This document shows positions 24,734-32,695 of a stretch of DNA of 64,000 nt, one piece after another (within the stretch, counting starts at the first letter, position 1; each line of letters begins with the position of its first letter). Both the position numbers and the translations under genes were made by a program. Source of the DNA: Nonomuraea antri (GTDB lineage Bacteria > Actinomycetota > Actinomycetes > Streptosporangiales > Streptosporangiaceae); NCBI RefSeq assembly GCF_013283785.1, contig NZ_JABCPZ010000013.1, positions 23,868 through 87,867 of the forward strand. Direction: 5' to 3'. Below the pieces are notes generated by a model. The model was not told where the DNA came from, did not search any database, and saw nothing but the letters and a program-made list of their open reading frames with translations.

Positions 24734-24809
24734 TGGTGGAGCCTAGGAGATTCGAACTCCTGACATCCTGCTTGCAAAGCAGGCGCTCTGCCAACTGAGC
24801 TAAGGCCCC
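24734..24809 (-). tRNA. tRNA-Ala (anticodon TGC)
   Basis: The minus strand folds as a complete cloverleaf of 73 nt plus an encoded CCA. The acceptor stem GGGGCCT/AGGCTCC contains the G3-U70 wobble pair that marks alanine tRNAs. The anticodon stem-loop is CCTGCTTTGCAAGCAGG with TGC, and the T arm has GTTCGAATC. The 3' end faces the integrase fragment. Confidence 0.95.
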
Positions 24810-25016
24810 GATACAAGTGCCTGACCTGAGGAAACGCGTCACAGCCAGTCACCTGCTCCGGTCGTACACCGTAGCAACAGCATAGGCTTTCGCGCCACTT
24901 GATATGGCCCCGAGCCCGGTGACGGCGTGACGAGGCTCGGGCCTGGGCGGTGGTGTTGCGCCGAGGCCCGGCCTTTCCCTCCCTCGATACTGCCCGATAC
25001 CCCCCTCGATGATGAG

Positions 25017-25742
25017 TTACCGCACGGTGGGCGCGACCTCCGTGGAGCCCAGGTCGTCGCTCAGCACCAGCCCCGGGAAGTCCGCGATCGACTCCAGGAT
25101 GTGCGTGGCGCCGCCCTTCAGCAGCCGCTCCCTGCTGTGCACGCCCGTGAGCACCCCGGCCACGATCGACGCGCCGGACCGGCGGCCGCAGAGCATGTCG
25201 CTCTCCGAGTCGCCGATGACGGCGACCTGGCGGACGTCCTCCACCCCCGTCCGCAGGACGGCGTGCAGCACCATGTCGGGCCAGGGGCGGCCGCGACCGG
25301 CGTCCTGGGGGCAGATGGCCAGGTCGATCTTGTCGTCCCAGTCGAGCACGCTCAGGACGCGGCCCAGGGTGTTGCGGCTGAAGGCGGTGATCAGGGCGAG
25401 TTTGATGCCTGAGCCCCTGAGCTTGTCGAGGACCTCGGGCACGCCGGCCATGGGTTCGAGCCCGGCACGTTCCAAAGCGCCCTCGTAGGAGCGCTCGAAC
25501 GTCAGGTTCGCCGCCTGGGCCTGGGCTTCGTTTCCAGGAAATATCCCACGGAAGACATCGATCTTGGGGCAGCCCCGGGACCGGTGCACGTGGACCATGG
25601 CACGTGCGTACGCTCCGGTCCCGGGGACTATGCCCTGGGTGGCGATCGCCTCGGCGAAGGCGCGCTCGACCATGGCGATGTCTCCGACTGTGGTGCCCGC
25701 CAGGTCCAGGCACACCAGTTTTATGGGGACGACGTCACTCAT
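25017..25742 (-). CDS. HAD-family hydrolase, phosphonatase-like
   Basis: A 241-residue haloacid dehalogenase-type phosphatase. The nucleophile motif is LDLAGTTV; motif II is ALITAF; motif IV is VAVIGDSESDMLCGRRSG. The LDxAGTT form and the short helical cap (about residues 20-95) resemble phosphonoacetaldehyde hydrolase-like members. The Lys of true phosphonatases cannot be assigned with certainty, so the substrate is open. The 207-bp gap between it and the tRNA shows nothing. Confidence 0.82.
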   Translation of the reverse strand: MSDVVPIKLVCLDLAGTTVGDIAMVERAFAEAIATQGIVPGTGAYARAMVHVHRSRGCPKIDVFRGIFPGNEAQAQAANLTFERSYEGALERAGLEPMAGVPEVLDKLRGSGIKLALITAFSRNTLGRVLSVLDWDDKIDLAICPQDAGRGRPWPDMVLHAVLRTGVEDVRQVAVIGDSESDMLCGRRSGASIVAGVLTGVHSRERLLKGGATHILESIADFPGLVLSDDLGSTEVAPTVR

Positions 25743-25757
25743 CGCCTCGCCGGTCGG

Positions 25758-25877
25758 CTAGTTCTCGCTGCCGGTGGCCTCGGTCCACAGATCGAGCTCG
25801 GCGCGGTCGGCCTGCCACTTACGCCAGATCAGCAACCCCCCAAGGGCGACCAGCGCCAGAACAAGCAGCTTCTTCAC
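25758..25877 (-). CDS. DLW-39 family small membrane protein
   Basis: A 39-residue protein starting GTG at 25877: one hydrophobic helix (residues 3-18), then RKWQADRAELDLWTEATGSEN. The length and the DLWTEAT motif identify the DLW-39 family, found next to tRNA-Ala and near gyrA in actinomycetes. It is a good marker of the origin-proximal core. Function unknown; the helix and basic region suggest a membrane-tethered peptide. Confidence 0.9.
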   Translation of the reverse strand: MKKLLVLALVALGGLLIWRKWQADRAELDLWTEATGSEN

Positions 25878-25900
25878 GGTGTGACCCCACTTCTTCGACG

Positions 25901-25922
25901 GTCTCACCTGCCGGGGTGAGAC
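25901..25922. promoter_or_regulatory. Perfect hairpin upstream of DLW-39
   Basis: GTCTCACC (25901-25908) pairs with GGTGAGAC (25915-25922) around a 6-nt loop, in the 5' leader of the DLW-39 gene. TAGGCT on the minus strand (25944-25939) is a candidate -10 behind it. It may be an operator or a leader hairpin. Confidence 0.4.
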
Positions 25923-26101
25923 CCAACGGTTGACATGCAGCCTAGCAAGGTATGGCTGCGGTCCCTGAGTTGCGCACGGACCAGATGTGCTGAATGTACG
26001 GAGAACGAGCGTTCGGCCCCAGGTGGGGCCAGCTATACCCGTCCTATCTTGGACAACGTTTCGATCATGCCAAATAGCCGGACTCGGCGCACGTTAGACA
26101 A

Positions 26102-26156
26102 ACCCCTGGGGGGTATGTTACGTTCCTCGCCGTCCACGAGATACCCCCTAGGGGTA
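26102..26156 (+). promoter_or_regulatory. Two CsoR-like copper operators
   Basis: ACCCCTGGGGGGTAT (26102-26116) and ATACCCCCTAGGGGTA (26141-26156) lie upstream of the DHA2 exporter, with centres about 39 bp apart. The TACCCC/GGGGTA dyad is the known operator form of the copper sensor CsoR in actinobacteria. Confidence 0.7.
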
Positions 26157-26178
26157 ATAGGAAGGAAGGGAGGGCATC

Positions 26179-27546
26179 ATGGCTGAGAATCCGCGCCGGT
26201 GGTGGGCACTCATCGTGCTCGCCGCCGCACAGTTCATGGTGATCATGGATACGTCCATCATCGGAGTCGCACTGCCCGACATGCAGCGCGACCTCGGGTT
26301 CACCGCGAACAGCCTGCAGTGGGTGTTCAACGCCTACGTGGTCGCGTTCGGCGGGCTGCTGCTGCTCGGCGGACGCCTGAGCGACCTGTTCGGCGCGCGC
26401 AGGGTGTTCGTGACCGGATGGGTGATCCTGATCGCCGGCTCGGTGATCGCGGCCGCCGCGGGCAACGCCTGGACCGAGATCCTCGGCCGCGGCGTCCAGG
26501 GCGTCGGCGGCGCGCTGATCGCGCCGGCCGCCATGACGTTGCTCATGATGCTCTTCGGGGGCAACCCGCGCGAGCTGGGCAAGGCCATGGCGCTGTACGG
26601 CGCGGCGGCCCCGGCCGGCGGCACCGCGGGCGTGTTCCTCGGCGGCGTCATCACCGAATACCTCAGCTGGCCCTGGGTGTTCATCATCTACATCCCGATC
26701 GGCGTGGCCACGCTGCTGGCGACCGGGCTGCTGCCCGCGGTCCAGGGCAAGCGGGGTTCGGTCGACGTGGTGGGCGCCGTGTCCGCAACCGCCGGCATCG
26801 CGCTCGCCGTGTACGGCATCGTCAGCGAGAACTGGCTCGCCGGCCTCGGCGGCGTGGCGCTGCTCGCGCTGTTCCTCATCGTCCAGCGCAGCGTCAGGGA
26901 GCCGCTGATGCCACTGTCGATCTGGCGTACGCCGGGGCTGGCCTCGTCGAACCTGGCGATGGCGCTGCTCGGCGCGGCCTGGATCCCCATGTGGTACTTC
27001 CTGAACCTCTACCTGCAGCAGGTCCTCGGCTACGGCGCGTTCCCCAGCGGCGCGGCGCTGCTGCCGATGACCGTCGCCATCATGATCTTCATGATCGGCA
27101 TCACCGCCAAGCTGCTCGGCCGCTTCGGCGCCAAGCCGCTCATCGTGATCGGACTGCTGGTGCTGGCGGCCGGCGTGTTCGGGCTCTCGTTCGCCGGTGA
27201 GGGCGGTTCCTTCGCCGTGAACGTGCTCCCGGCGAGCCTGATCGCCGCGGTGGGCATGTCGCTGGCCTACATCCCGGCCATGATGTCGGCCATGTCCGGC
27301 GCCCGGCCGGAGGAGGCGGGCCTGGCCTCGGGCATCGTCAACACCACCTACAACGTGGGCTCGGCGCTCGGCCTGGCGGTCATGACCGCGATCGCCACGT
27401 CCGAGCAGCGGCTGGTCGACGGCTTCCAGGGTGCCTTCGTCGGCGCCGCGGTGGTGGCCGTGGTCGGCGCGGTGCTGGCGGTGGCCCTCATGCGCAAGCC
27501 GGCCGCCGCGAACGCGCCCGCTGCCGACGAGCGGGCGAAGGTGTGA
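26179..27546 (+). CDS. DHA2-family MFS exporter, predicted copper-controlled
   Basis: A 455-residue drug/proton antiporter of the 14-helix DHA2 (EmrB/QacA) family. Helix 1 carries the motif D1 MDTSIIGVALP, the loop 2-3 motif A reads GGRLSDLFGARRVF, and motif C-like GAAAPAGGTAGVFLGG is in helix 5. GGAAGGAAGGGAGGG precedes the ATG. The two CsoR-like boxes put it in the copper response with copZ/copA. It may export a metallophore or thiol-copper complex, or protect against oxidative by-products; the cargo is inferred only from regulation. Confidence 0.82.
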   Translation: MAENPRRWWALIVLAAAQFMVIMDTSIIGVALPDMQRDLGFTANSLQWVFNAYVVAFGGLLLLGGRLSDLFGARRVFVTGWVILIAGSVIAAAAGNAWTEILGRGVQGVGGALIAPAAMTLLMMLFGGNPRELGKAMALYGAAAPAGGTAGVFLGGVITEYLSWPWVFIIYIPIGVATLLATGLLPAVQGKRGSVDVVGAVSATAGIALAVYGIVSENWLAGLGGVALLALFLIVQRSVREPLMPLSIWRTPGLASSNLAMALLGAAWIPMWYFLNLYLQQVLGYGAFPSGAALLPMTVAIMIFMIGITAKLLGRFGAKPLIVIGLLVLAAGVFGLSFAGEGGSFAVNVLPASLIAAVGMSLAYIPAMMSAMSGARPEEAGLASGIVNTTYNVGSALGLAVMTAIATSEQRLVDGFQGAFVGAAVVAVVGAVLAVALMRKPAAANAPAADERAKV

Positions 27547-27570
27547 GCTGAATCTCATCGTCCCTCCGAC

Positions 27571-27587
27571 ATACCCTAGGGGGGTAC
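27571..27587 (+). promoter_or_regulatory. CsoR-like copper operator before copZ
   Basis: ATACCCTAGGGGGGTAC, the same TACCC/GGGGTA dyad as upstream of the exporter, 53 bp before the copZ start. Confidence 0.7.
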
Positions 27588-27639
27588 GGTGTTAGCATCG
27601 ACTACGAGCAAGAAGAACGCCGAAGCGAAGGAGACCGCC

Positions 27640-27852
27640 ATGAGCACCGCCACCTACACCGTCAAGGGCATGACCTGCGGCCACTGCGTCAGCTCGGTGA
27701 AGGAAGAGGTCGGCGAGGTCGCCGGGGTCACCTCCGTGGAGGTCGACCTGGCCAGCGGCCTGCTGACCGTCAACAGCGACAGCCCGGTCGACCAGGGTGC
27801 GATCAGCGCCGCGGTCGAGGAAGCGGGCTACGAACTGGTGGCGAACTCGTGA
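27640..27852 (+). CDS. copZ: Copper chaperone CopZ (HMA domain)
   Basis: A 70-residue single heavy-metal-associated domain with the copper site GMTCGHC (residues 10-16), strands TYTVKGM and VEVDLASGLLTV, and VEEAGYEL at the end. It carries Cu(I) to the CopA ATPase encoded 0.9 kb downstream. Start ATG 27640 is set by AAGGAG 6 nt upstream; the frame opens 51 nt earlier without a ribosome site. A CsoR-like box precedes it and a strong hairpin follows. Confidence 0.93.
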   Translation: MSTATYTVKGMTCGHCVSSVKEEVGEVAGVTSVEVDLASGLLTVNSDSPVDQGAISAAVEEAGYELVANS

Positions 27853-27859
27853 ACACCGC

Positions 27860-27906
27860 GGCCGGCCAGGTCGGGCCCACCCCGGGCCCGACCACCCCGG
27901 CCGGCC
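27860..27906 (+). terminator. Strong two-part hairpin after copZ
   Basis: An inner stem GGTCGGGCCC/GGGCCCGACC (27869-27878 with 27884-27893, 5-nt loop) is stacked on an outer GGCCGGCC/GGCCGGCC stem (27860-27867 with 27899-27906). It argues that the following gene does not begin at the GTG overlapping the copZ stop. Confidence 0.65.
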
Positions 27907-27957
27907 CCACGGGAACGCGATCAGCCACCCACTCCCACACTCAGACTCACGCAACTG

Positions 27958-27971
27958 ATACCCCCGGGGGG
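27958..27971 (+). promoter_or_regulatory. Partial CsoR-like box
   Basis: ATACCCCCGGGGGG has the same left half as the other copper boxes, but the right half lacks the TA(T). It ends 6 nt before the ATG of the next gene and may also act as its ribosome site (GGGGGG). Confidence 0.45.
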
Positions 27972-27977
27972 CTCCAG

Positions 27978-28703
27978 ATGTCGCAGCACGGCTACACGCT
28001 CAACCCGCTGACCACCGTCAAGGCCGGCGCACCCACCGACTTCCGCTTCACGGTGACCGGCTCGGACGGCCGCCCGGTCACCGGCTACCAGGTCGAGCAC
28101 GACAAGAAGCTGCACTTCATCGTGGTCTCCCGCGACCTGACGACCTTCCAGCACCTGCACCCCGAACTCGCCCCCGACGGCACCTGGTCGGTCAAGCTGA
28201 CCCTGCCCGCCGCCGGGCCGTACCGGGCCTTCGCCGACTTCGCGCCCATCGGCGGGAGCGGCGTGACGCTCGGCGCCGACCTGCTCGTCCCCGGCGATCA
28301 CCGGCCCGAGCCGCTGCCCGAGGTCAGCCGTACGGCCACGGTCGACGGCTACACTGTGACCCTCGACGGGGACCTGGTGCCCGGCCGGGCCGCCAAGCTC
28401 ACGCTCACGGTCGGCAAGGACGGCGAGCCGGTCACGGACCTGCAGCCGTACCTCGGCGCCTACGGCCACCTGGTGGCACTGCGCGCCGCTGACCTCGCCT
28501 ACCTGCACGTGCATCCCGAGGAGAGCGAGCAGGCCGGCCCGGAGATCACCTTCTACGCCGAGGCGCCCAGCGGCGGCGACTACCGCCTGTTCCTGGACTT
28601 CCAGCACGACGGCGAGGTCCACACCGCGGACTTCACGGCGAGCGCGGACGGCCCGGCCCCCGCAGGCGCCCACGAACACCACGCGGGCACCCACCACCAC
28701 TGA
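27978..28703 (+). CDS. Copper-associated periplasmic-type beta-sandwich protein, function unknown
   Basis: About 241 residues from ATG 27978. Two related halves hold [49 protein letters not shown] and [43 protein letters not shown]. The repeated LHxIVV / HLHP and HLVAL / HVHP motifs are rich in His and look like metal ligands, and the tail ends [10 protein letters not shown]. The alternative GTG start at 27849 would add 43 low-complexity residues running through the copZ terminator, so I reject it. Proteins of this family often lie between copZ and copA. A copper storage or sensing role is inferred. Confidence 0.7.
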   Translation: MSQHGYTLNPLTTVKAGAPTDFRFTVTGSDGRPVTGYQVEHDKKLHFIVVSRDLTTFQHLHPELAPDGTWSVKLTLPAAGPYRAFADFAPIGGSGVTLGADLLVPGDHRPEPLPEVSRTATVDGYTVTLDGDLVPGRAAKLTLTVGKDGEPVTDLQPYLGAYGHLVALRAADLAYLHVHPEESEQAGPEITFYAEAPSGGDYRLFLDFQHDGEVHTADFTASADGPAPAGAHEHHAGTHHH

Positions 28704-28741
28704 CAGCAAGACGCACGCCGGGAACGCGCAGGAAAGGAGAG

Positions 28742-30955
28742 ATGATGTCTTCCCTCACCGAAGACAGGGCTGTCGAACTCTCGATCGGCGGCATGACGTG
28801 CGCGTCCTGCGCCAACCGCATCGAGCGCAGACTGAACAAGCTCGACGGCGTGACCGCCACCGTCAACTACGCGACGGAGAAGGCGAAGGTCACCTTCCCC
28901 GAAGGCGTCGATCCGCAGACGCTGATCGGCGAGGTCGAAAAGGCCGGCTACACCGCCGCGCTCCCCGCCCCGCCCACGGCTAAGGCAGGAGAAGAGCAGG
29001 AGCCCGCCGACGAGCTCGCGCCGCTGCGGCAGCGCCTGATCACCGCCGTCACGCTGAGCGTCCCGGTGATCGCGATGGCGATGATCCCGCCGCTGCAGTT
29101 CACCAACTGGCAGTGGTTGTCGCTGGTGCTGGCCGCCCCGGTGGTGGTCTACGCCGGCTGGCCGTTCCACAAGGCCGCCTGGACGAACCTGCGCCACGGC
29201 GCGGCCACCATGGACACCCTGATCTCGCTCGGCACGATCGCCGCGCTCGGCTGGTCGCTGTGGGCGCTGTTCTTCGGCACCGCCGGCACCCCCGGGATGA
29301 CACACCCGTTCGCGTTCACCATCGAGCGCACCGACGGCTCGGGCAACATCTACCTGGAGGCCGCCGCCGGGGTCACCGCGTTCATCCTGGCCGGCCGCTA
29401 CTTCGAGTCCCGCTCCAAGCGCCGGGCCGGAGCCGCGCTGCGCGCGCTGCTGGAACTGGGCGCCAAGGACGTGGAACTGGCCGACGGCCGCCGCATCCCG
29501 GTCGAGCAGCTCAAGACCGGCGACAGGTTCGTCGTCCGGCCCGGCGAGAAGATCGCCACGGACGGCGTGATCGAGGAGGGCGCCAGCGCGGTCGACGCCT
29601 CGATGCTCACCGGCGAGTCGGTCCCGGTCGAGGTCAGACCCGGTGATGCCGTCACCGGCGCGACCGTGAACGCCGGCGGACGGCTGGTCGTCCGGGCCAC
29701 CCGGGTCGGCGCCGACACCCAGCTCGCCCAGATGGCCAAGCTGGTCGAGGCGGCCCAGACCGGCAAGGCCCAGGTGCAGCGCCTGGCCGACCGCGTCTCC
29801 GGCATCTTCGTGCCGATCGTCATCGCGCTGGCCCTCGGCACGCTCGGCTTCTGGCTGGGCACCGGCGACGGCGTCGGCGCGGCGTTCACCGCCGCGGTCG
29901 CGGTGCTGATCATCGCCTGCCCGTGCGCCCTGGGCCTGGCCACGCCGACCGCGCTGCTGGTCGGCACCGGACGGGGCGCGCAGCTCGGCATCCTGATCAA
30001 GGGCCCGGAGGTCCTGGAGTCCACCCGCAGGATCGACACGATCGTCCTGGACAAGACCGGCACGGTCACCGAGGGCCGGATGACGCTGGTCGGCGTGCAC
30101 CTGGCCGAGGGGGAGAGCCGCGAGGAGGTGCTCAGGCTCGCCGGAGCCATCGAGCACGCGTCCGAGCACCCGATCGCGCAGGCCATCGCCAAGGCCGCCC
30201 AGTCCGACGCCACGGTCGAGGACTTCGCCAACGTCGAGGGTCTGGGCGTGCAGGGCATCGTCGACGGCCACGCCATGCTGGTGGGCCGGCCCCGGCTGCT
30301 GGCCGAGTGGTCGCAGCACCTCACGTCCGAGCTGGAGCGGGCCCTGCACGCCGCCCAGGCGGCCGGCCGCACCGCGGTCGCGGTCGGCTGGGACGGTCAG
30401 GCCCGCGCGGTCCTGGTGGTCGCCGACGTGGTCAAGCCGACCAGCAAGGAGGCCATCGCCCAGCTCCGCGCCCTCGGGCTCACCCCGGTCCTGCTGACCG
30501 GCGACAACGAGCAGGTGGCCGAGACGGTGGCGGCCGAGGTCGGTATCGACGAGGTCATCGCCGAGGTGCTGCCGGCCGACAAGGTCGATGTGGTCAAGCG
30601 GCTGCAGGCGGAGGGCAAGGTGGTGGCCATGGTGGGCGACGGCGCGAACGACGCCGCCGCGCTGGCCCAGGCCGATCTGGGCCTGGCCATGGGCACCGGC
30701 ACCGACGCCGCGATCGAGGCCTCCGACCTCACGCTGGTCAGGGGCGACCTGCGGGTGGCGGCCGACGCGATCAGGCTCTCACGCCGGACGCTGGGCACGA
30801 TCAAGGGCAACCTGTTCTGGGCCTTCGCCTACAACGTGGCCGCCCTGCCGCTGGCCGCGCTCGGCCTGCTCAACCCGATGATCGCCGGGGCCGCGATGGC
30901 GTTCTCCAGTGTCTTCGTGGTCAGCAACAGCCTGCGGCTGCGTGCCTTCAAGTAA
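28742..30955 (+). CDS. copA: Copper-exporting P1B-type ATPase
   Basis: A 737-residue Cu(I) pump. An N-terminal HMA domain has GMTCASC at residues 17-23. The membrane part carries the CPC metal motif ([12 protein letters not shown], near residue 393). Catalytic motifs are TGES (near 290), DKTGT with the phosphorylated Asp (near 437), SEHPIA and [10 protein letters not shown] (near 632). AAAGGAGAG precedes the ATG. It receives copper from CopZ and expels it. Just past its stop lie 21-bp repeats derived from its own 3' end. Confidence 0.95.
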   Translation: MMSSLTEDRAVELSIGGMTCASCANRIERRLNKLDGVTATVNYATEKAKVTFPEGVDPQTLIGEVEKAGYTAALPAPPTAKAGEEQEPADELAPLRQRLITAVTLSVPVIAMAMIPPLQFTNWQWLSLVLAAPVVVYAGWPFHKAAWTNLRHGAATMDTLISLGTIAALGWSLWALFFGTAGTPGMTHPFAFTIERTDGSGNIYLEAAAGVTAFILAGRYFESRSKRRAGAALRALLELGAKDVELADGRRIPVEQLKTGDRFVVRPGEKIATDGVIEEGASAVDASMLTGESVPVEVRPGDAVTGATVNAGGRLVVRATRVGADTQLAQMAKLVEAAQTGKAQVQRLADRVSGIFVPIVIALALGTLGFWLGTGDGVGAAFTAAVAVLIIACPCALGLATPTALLVGTGRGAQLGILIKGPEVLESTRRIDTIVLDKTGTVTEGRMTLVGVHLAEGESREEVLRLAGAIEHASEHPIAQAIAKAAQSDATVEDFANVEGLGVQGIVDGHAMLVGRPRLLAEWSQHLTSELERALHAAQAAGRTAVAVGWDGQARAVLVVADVVKPTSKEAIAQLRALGLTPVLLTGDNEQVAETVAAEVGIDEVIAEVLPADKVDVVKRLQAEGKVVAMVGDGANDAAALAQADLGLAMGTGTDAAIEASDLTLVRGDLRVAADAIRLSRRTLGTIKGNLFWAFAYNVAALPLAALGLLNPMIAGAAMAFSSVFVVSNSLRLRAFK

Positions 30956-32182
30956 GACGTGCGTGCCTTCAGGTAGGACATGCGTGGCTTCAGGTCGGAC
31001 ACGCGCGCCTTCAGGTAGGACGCGTGTGCGTTCCGCCCATCTGACGGCCGGTGCCATCGCGGCGCCGGCCGTCACGAACATGAGGCCGACCAGCAGCCAG
31101 CCGGCCGCGCCCGCGCCGAGCACCAGCCAGGTCAGCACGACCGGGCCGAGCATCCTGGCCACGGCCACCCCGGTGCCGAAGAACCCTTGATACTGGCCCT
31201 GCTTGTCGGCCGGAGCCAGCCCGAAGCCGATCTCCCACGACCCGGCGGCCAGCATCATCTCGCCGGCCACCAGCAGCCCGCCCGCCACCAGCAGGAACAG
31301 CCAGGCGTACGGCCCGAGCCCGGACAACGCGAACACCGCGCACGCGGCGAACATCACGAAACCGGAGTTCCGCACCGAGACCGAGGCATCGCGCAGGCCC
31401 TTGACCCGCCTGGCCACCCGTACCTGGAACAGCACCACGCTGAGTGTGTTGAGCAGCAGGAGCACCGAGACCAGCCATGCCGGGGCGGTGGTGCGCTCGG
31501 CGATCCACAGCGGCACGAGCAGGCTGAGCAGCGGCATGTAGAAGAGCATCACCGCGTTGATCAGCGTCACCACCGCGTACGGCCGGTCCCTGAGCACGGC
31601 CAGGCGCGGCCCGGCGGTCACCGGGGCGGTCCGCACGGCGGGCAGCCTGAGCAGCACCAGCGCGGCGATCACGAAGCCGGCCGCGTCCAGCGCGAAGACG
31701 GTCTGGTAGCCGGCCCGGGTGCCCAGGTGCAGCGCCAGGCCGCCGAGCGCGGCGCCCACGGCCAGCCCGGCGTTCAGCACGGCCTGCAGGCTCGCGCGTA
31801 CGGCGGTGCGCTCGGCCGGCTCGACCAGCGCGGCCAGCAGCGCCTGACGGGCGGCGGACAGGCCGGTCTGCGCGGTGCCGTACAGGCAGGCGACCGCCAC
31901 GAACCAGCCGAACGAGCCGACGAACAGGAACGCCGCCACCGCCGCGGCCGTGGTGAGCGCCAGCAGGACGGCCACGCCGCGGGGCCCGCGCCGGTCGGCC
32001 AGGTGCCCCAGCGGCACCCCGGCCACCGCGCCCACCGCCCAGCCCAGCGTCAGACCGAAGCCGATCTGGGCCGGCGACAGGCCGACCACCCTGGTGAAGT
32101 AGAGCGCCGAGGTCACCAGGTAGAGCCCGTCGCCGAAGGCGTTGGCGAACTGGGCCAGCGCGAGCACCCGCCGGTCGTTCAT
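30779..32182 (-). CDS. MFS transporter with repeat-derived C-terminal tail
   Basis: A 467-residue 12-helix MFS protein of the drug-export type (motif [17 protein letters not shown]-terminal [20 protein letters not shown]). The transporter fold ends near residue 385. It then continues with RVLPEG-type heptads encoded by the 21-bp array and about 55 residues antisense to copA, overlapping copA by 177 bp tail to tail. The tail is probably a recent read-through extension. Its start overlaps the AhpD-like stop (ATGA), so both form an operon divergent from a MocR regulator. Confidence 0.78.
   Translation of the reverse strand: MNDRRVLALAQFANAFGDGLYLVTSALYFTRVVGLSPAQIGFGLTLGWAVGAVAGVPLGHLADRRGPRGVAVLLALTTAAAVAAFLFVGSFGWFVAVACLYGTAQTGLSAARQALLAALVEPAERTAVRASLQAVLNAGLAVGAALGGLALHLGTRAGYQTVFALDAAGFVIAALVLLRLPAVRTAPVTAGPRLAVLRDRPYAVVTLINAVMLFYMPLLSLLVPLWIAERTTAPAWLVSVLLLLNTLSVVLFQVRVARRVKGLRDASVSVRNSGFVMFAACAVFALSGLGPYAWLFLLVAGGLLVAGEMMLAAGSWEIGFGLAPADKQGQYQGFFGTGVAVARMLGPVVLTWLVLGAGAAGWLLVGLMFVTAGAAMAPAVRWAERTRVLPEGARVRPEATHVLPEGTHVLLEGTQPQAVADHEDTGERHRGPGDHRVEQAERGQRQGGHVVGEGPEQVALDRAQRPA
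30938..31030. repeat. 21-bp tandem repeat grown from the copA 3' end
   Basis: Units of GACGTGCGTGCCTTCAGGTAG lie at 30956-30976, 30977-30997 and 30998-31018, with a partial fourth to about 31030. The last 18 bases of copA including its stop (CTGCGTGCCTTCAAGTAA, 30938-30955) are an imperfect copy of the same unit. On the minus strand the array encodes a seven-residue repeat in the tail of the convergent MFS gene. Confidence 0.85.
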
Positions 32183-32628
32183 GACTTGTAGGACTCCGGG
32201 ATCATCCTGGCGGAGACGCCCATCCGGTTCCAGGCGTTGATGGACGCCACGGCCACGATGAGCGCGGCCGACTCCTCCTCGGTGAAGTGCGCGGTGACCT
32301 GCGCCCAGACCTCGTCGGTGACGTCGTCGGTGGACAACCTGGTGGCGGACTCGGTGAAGGCGAGCGCGGCGCGTTCCTGGGGGGTGAAGAAAGGCGCCTC
32401 CTGCCAGACCGCCACCGCGTGCAGCCTGGCGTCGCTCTCGCCGGCGAGCTTGGCGTCCGAGCTGTGCATGTCCACGCAGTAGACGCAGCCGTTGATCTGG
32501 CTGGCGCGCAGGCGGACGAGTTCCAGGAGTGGCTTGGGCAGGGTACTGGCGGCCACGAACCGGTCGAGGCCCGCCATCGCCCGGTAGGCGTCACCGGCCA
32601 GGGAGCCGAGATTGATGCGTTCTGTCAT
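32179..32628 (-). CDS. AhpD-like carboxymuconolactone decarboxylase-family protein
   Basis: A 149-residue protein of the CMD/AhpD fold. The redox motif CVYCVDMH (CxxCxxxH) is intact within LVRLRASQINGCVYCVDMHSSDA, as in alkylhydroperoxidase core proteins. It would reduce peroxides or act as a CMD-like enzyme. Start ATG 32628 (MTERINLGS). It is the first gene of an operon with the MFS transporter, under the likely control of the divergent MocR protein. Confidence 0.85.
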   Translation of the reverse strand: MTERINLGSLAGDAYRAMAGLDRFVAASTLPKPLLELVRLRASQINGCVYCVDMHSSDAKLAGESDARLHAVAVWQEAPFFTPQERAALAFTESATRLSTDDVTDEVWAQVTAHFTEEESAALIVAVASINAWNRMGVSARMIPESYKS

Positions 32629-32666
32629 GCGCCCATGCTCCACCCACCTTTGTCCCGATATAAGCT

Positions 32667-32689
32667 CCAATTTCCGGTGAAATGATTGG
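32667..32689. promoter_or_regulatory. Dyad in the AhpD/MocR divergent promoter
   Basis: TTTC (32671-32674), CGGT, GAAA (32679-32682) form a small dyad flanked by CCAAT (32667-32671) and ATTGG (32685-32689), all within the 67-bp intergenic region. It is a plausible MocR site. AATGAT (32681-32686) may be the -10 for the MocR gene. Confidence 0.4.
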
Positions 32690-32695
32690 GCCAAG

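Noticed and set aside
27849..27977. GTGA-coupled start for the protein after copZ
   Set aside because: The extra 43 residues run through a strong terminator hairpin and a CsoR-like box and are low complexity.
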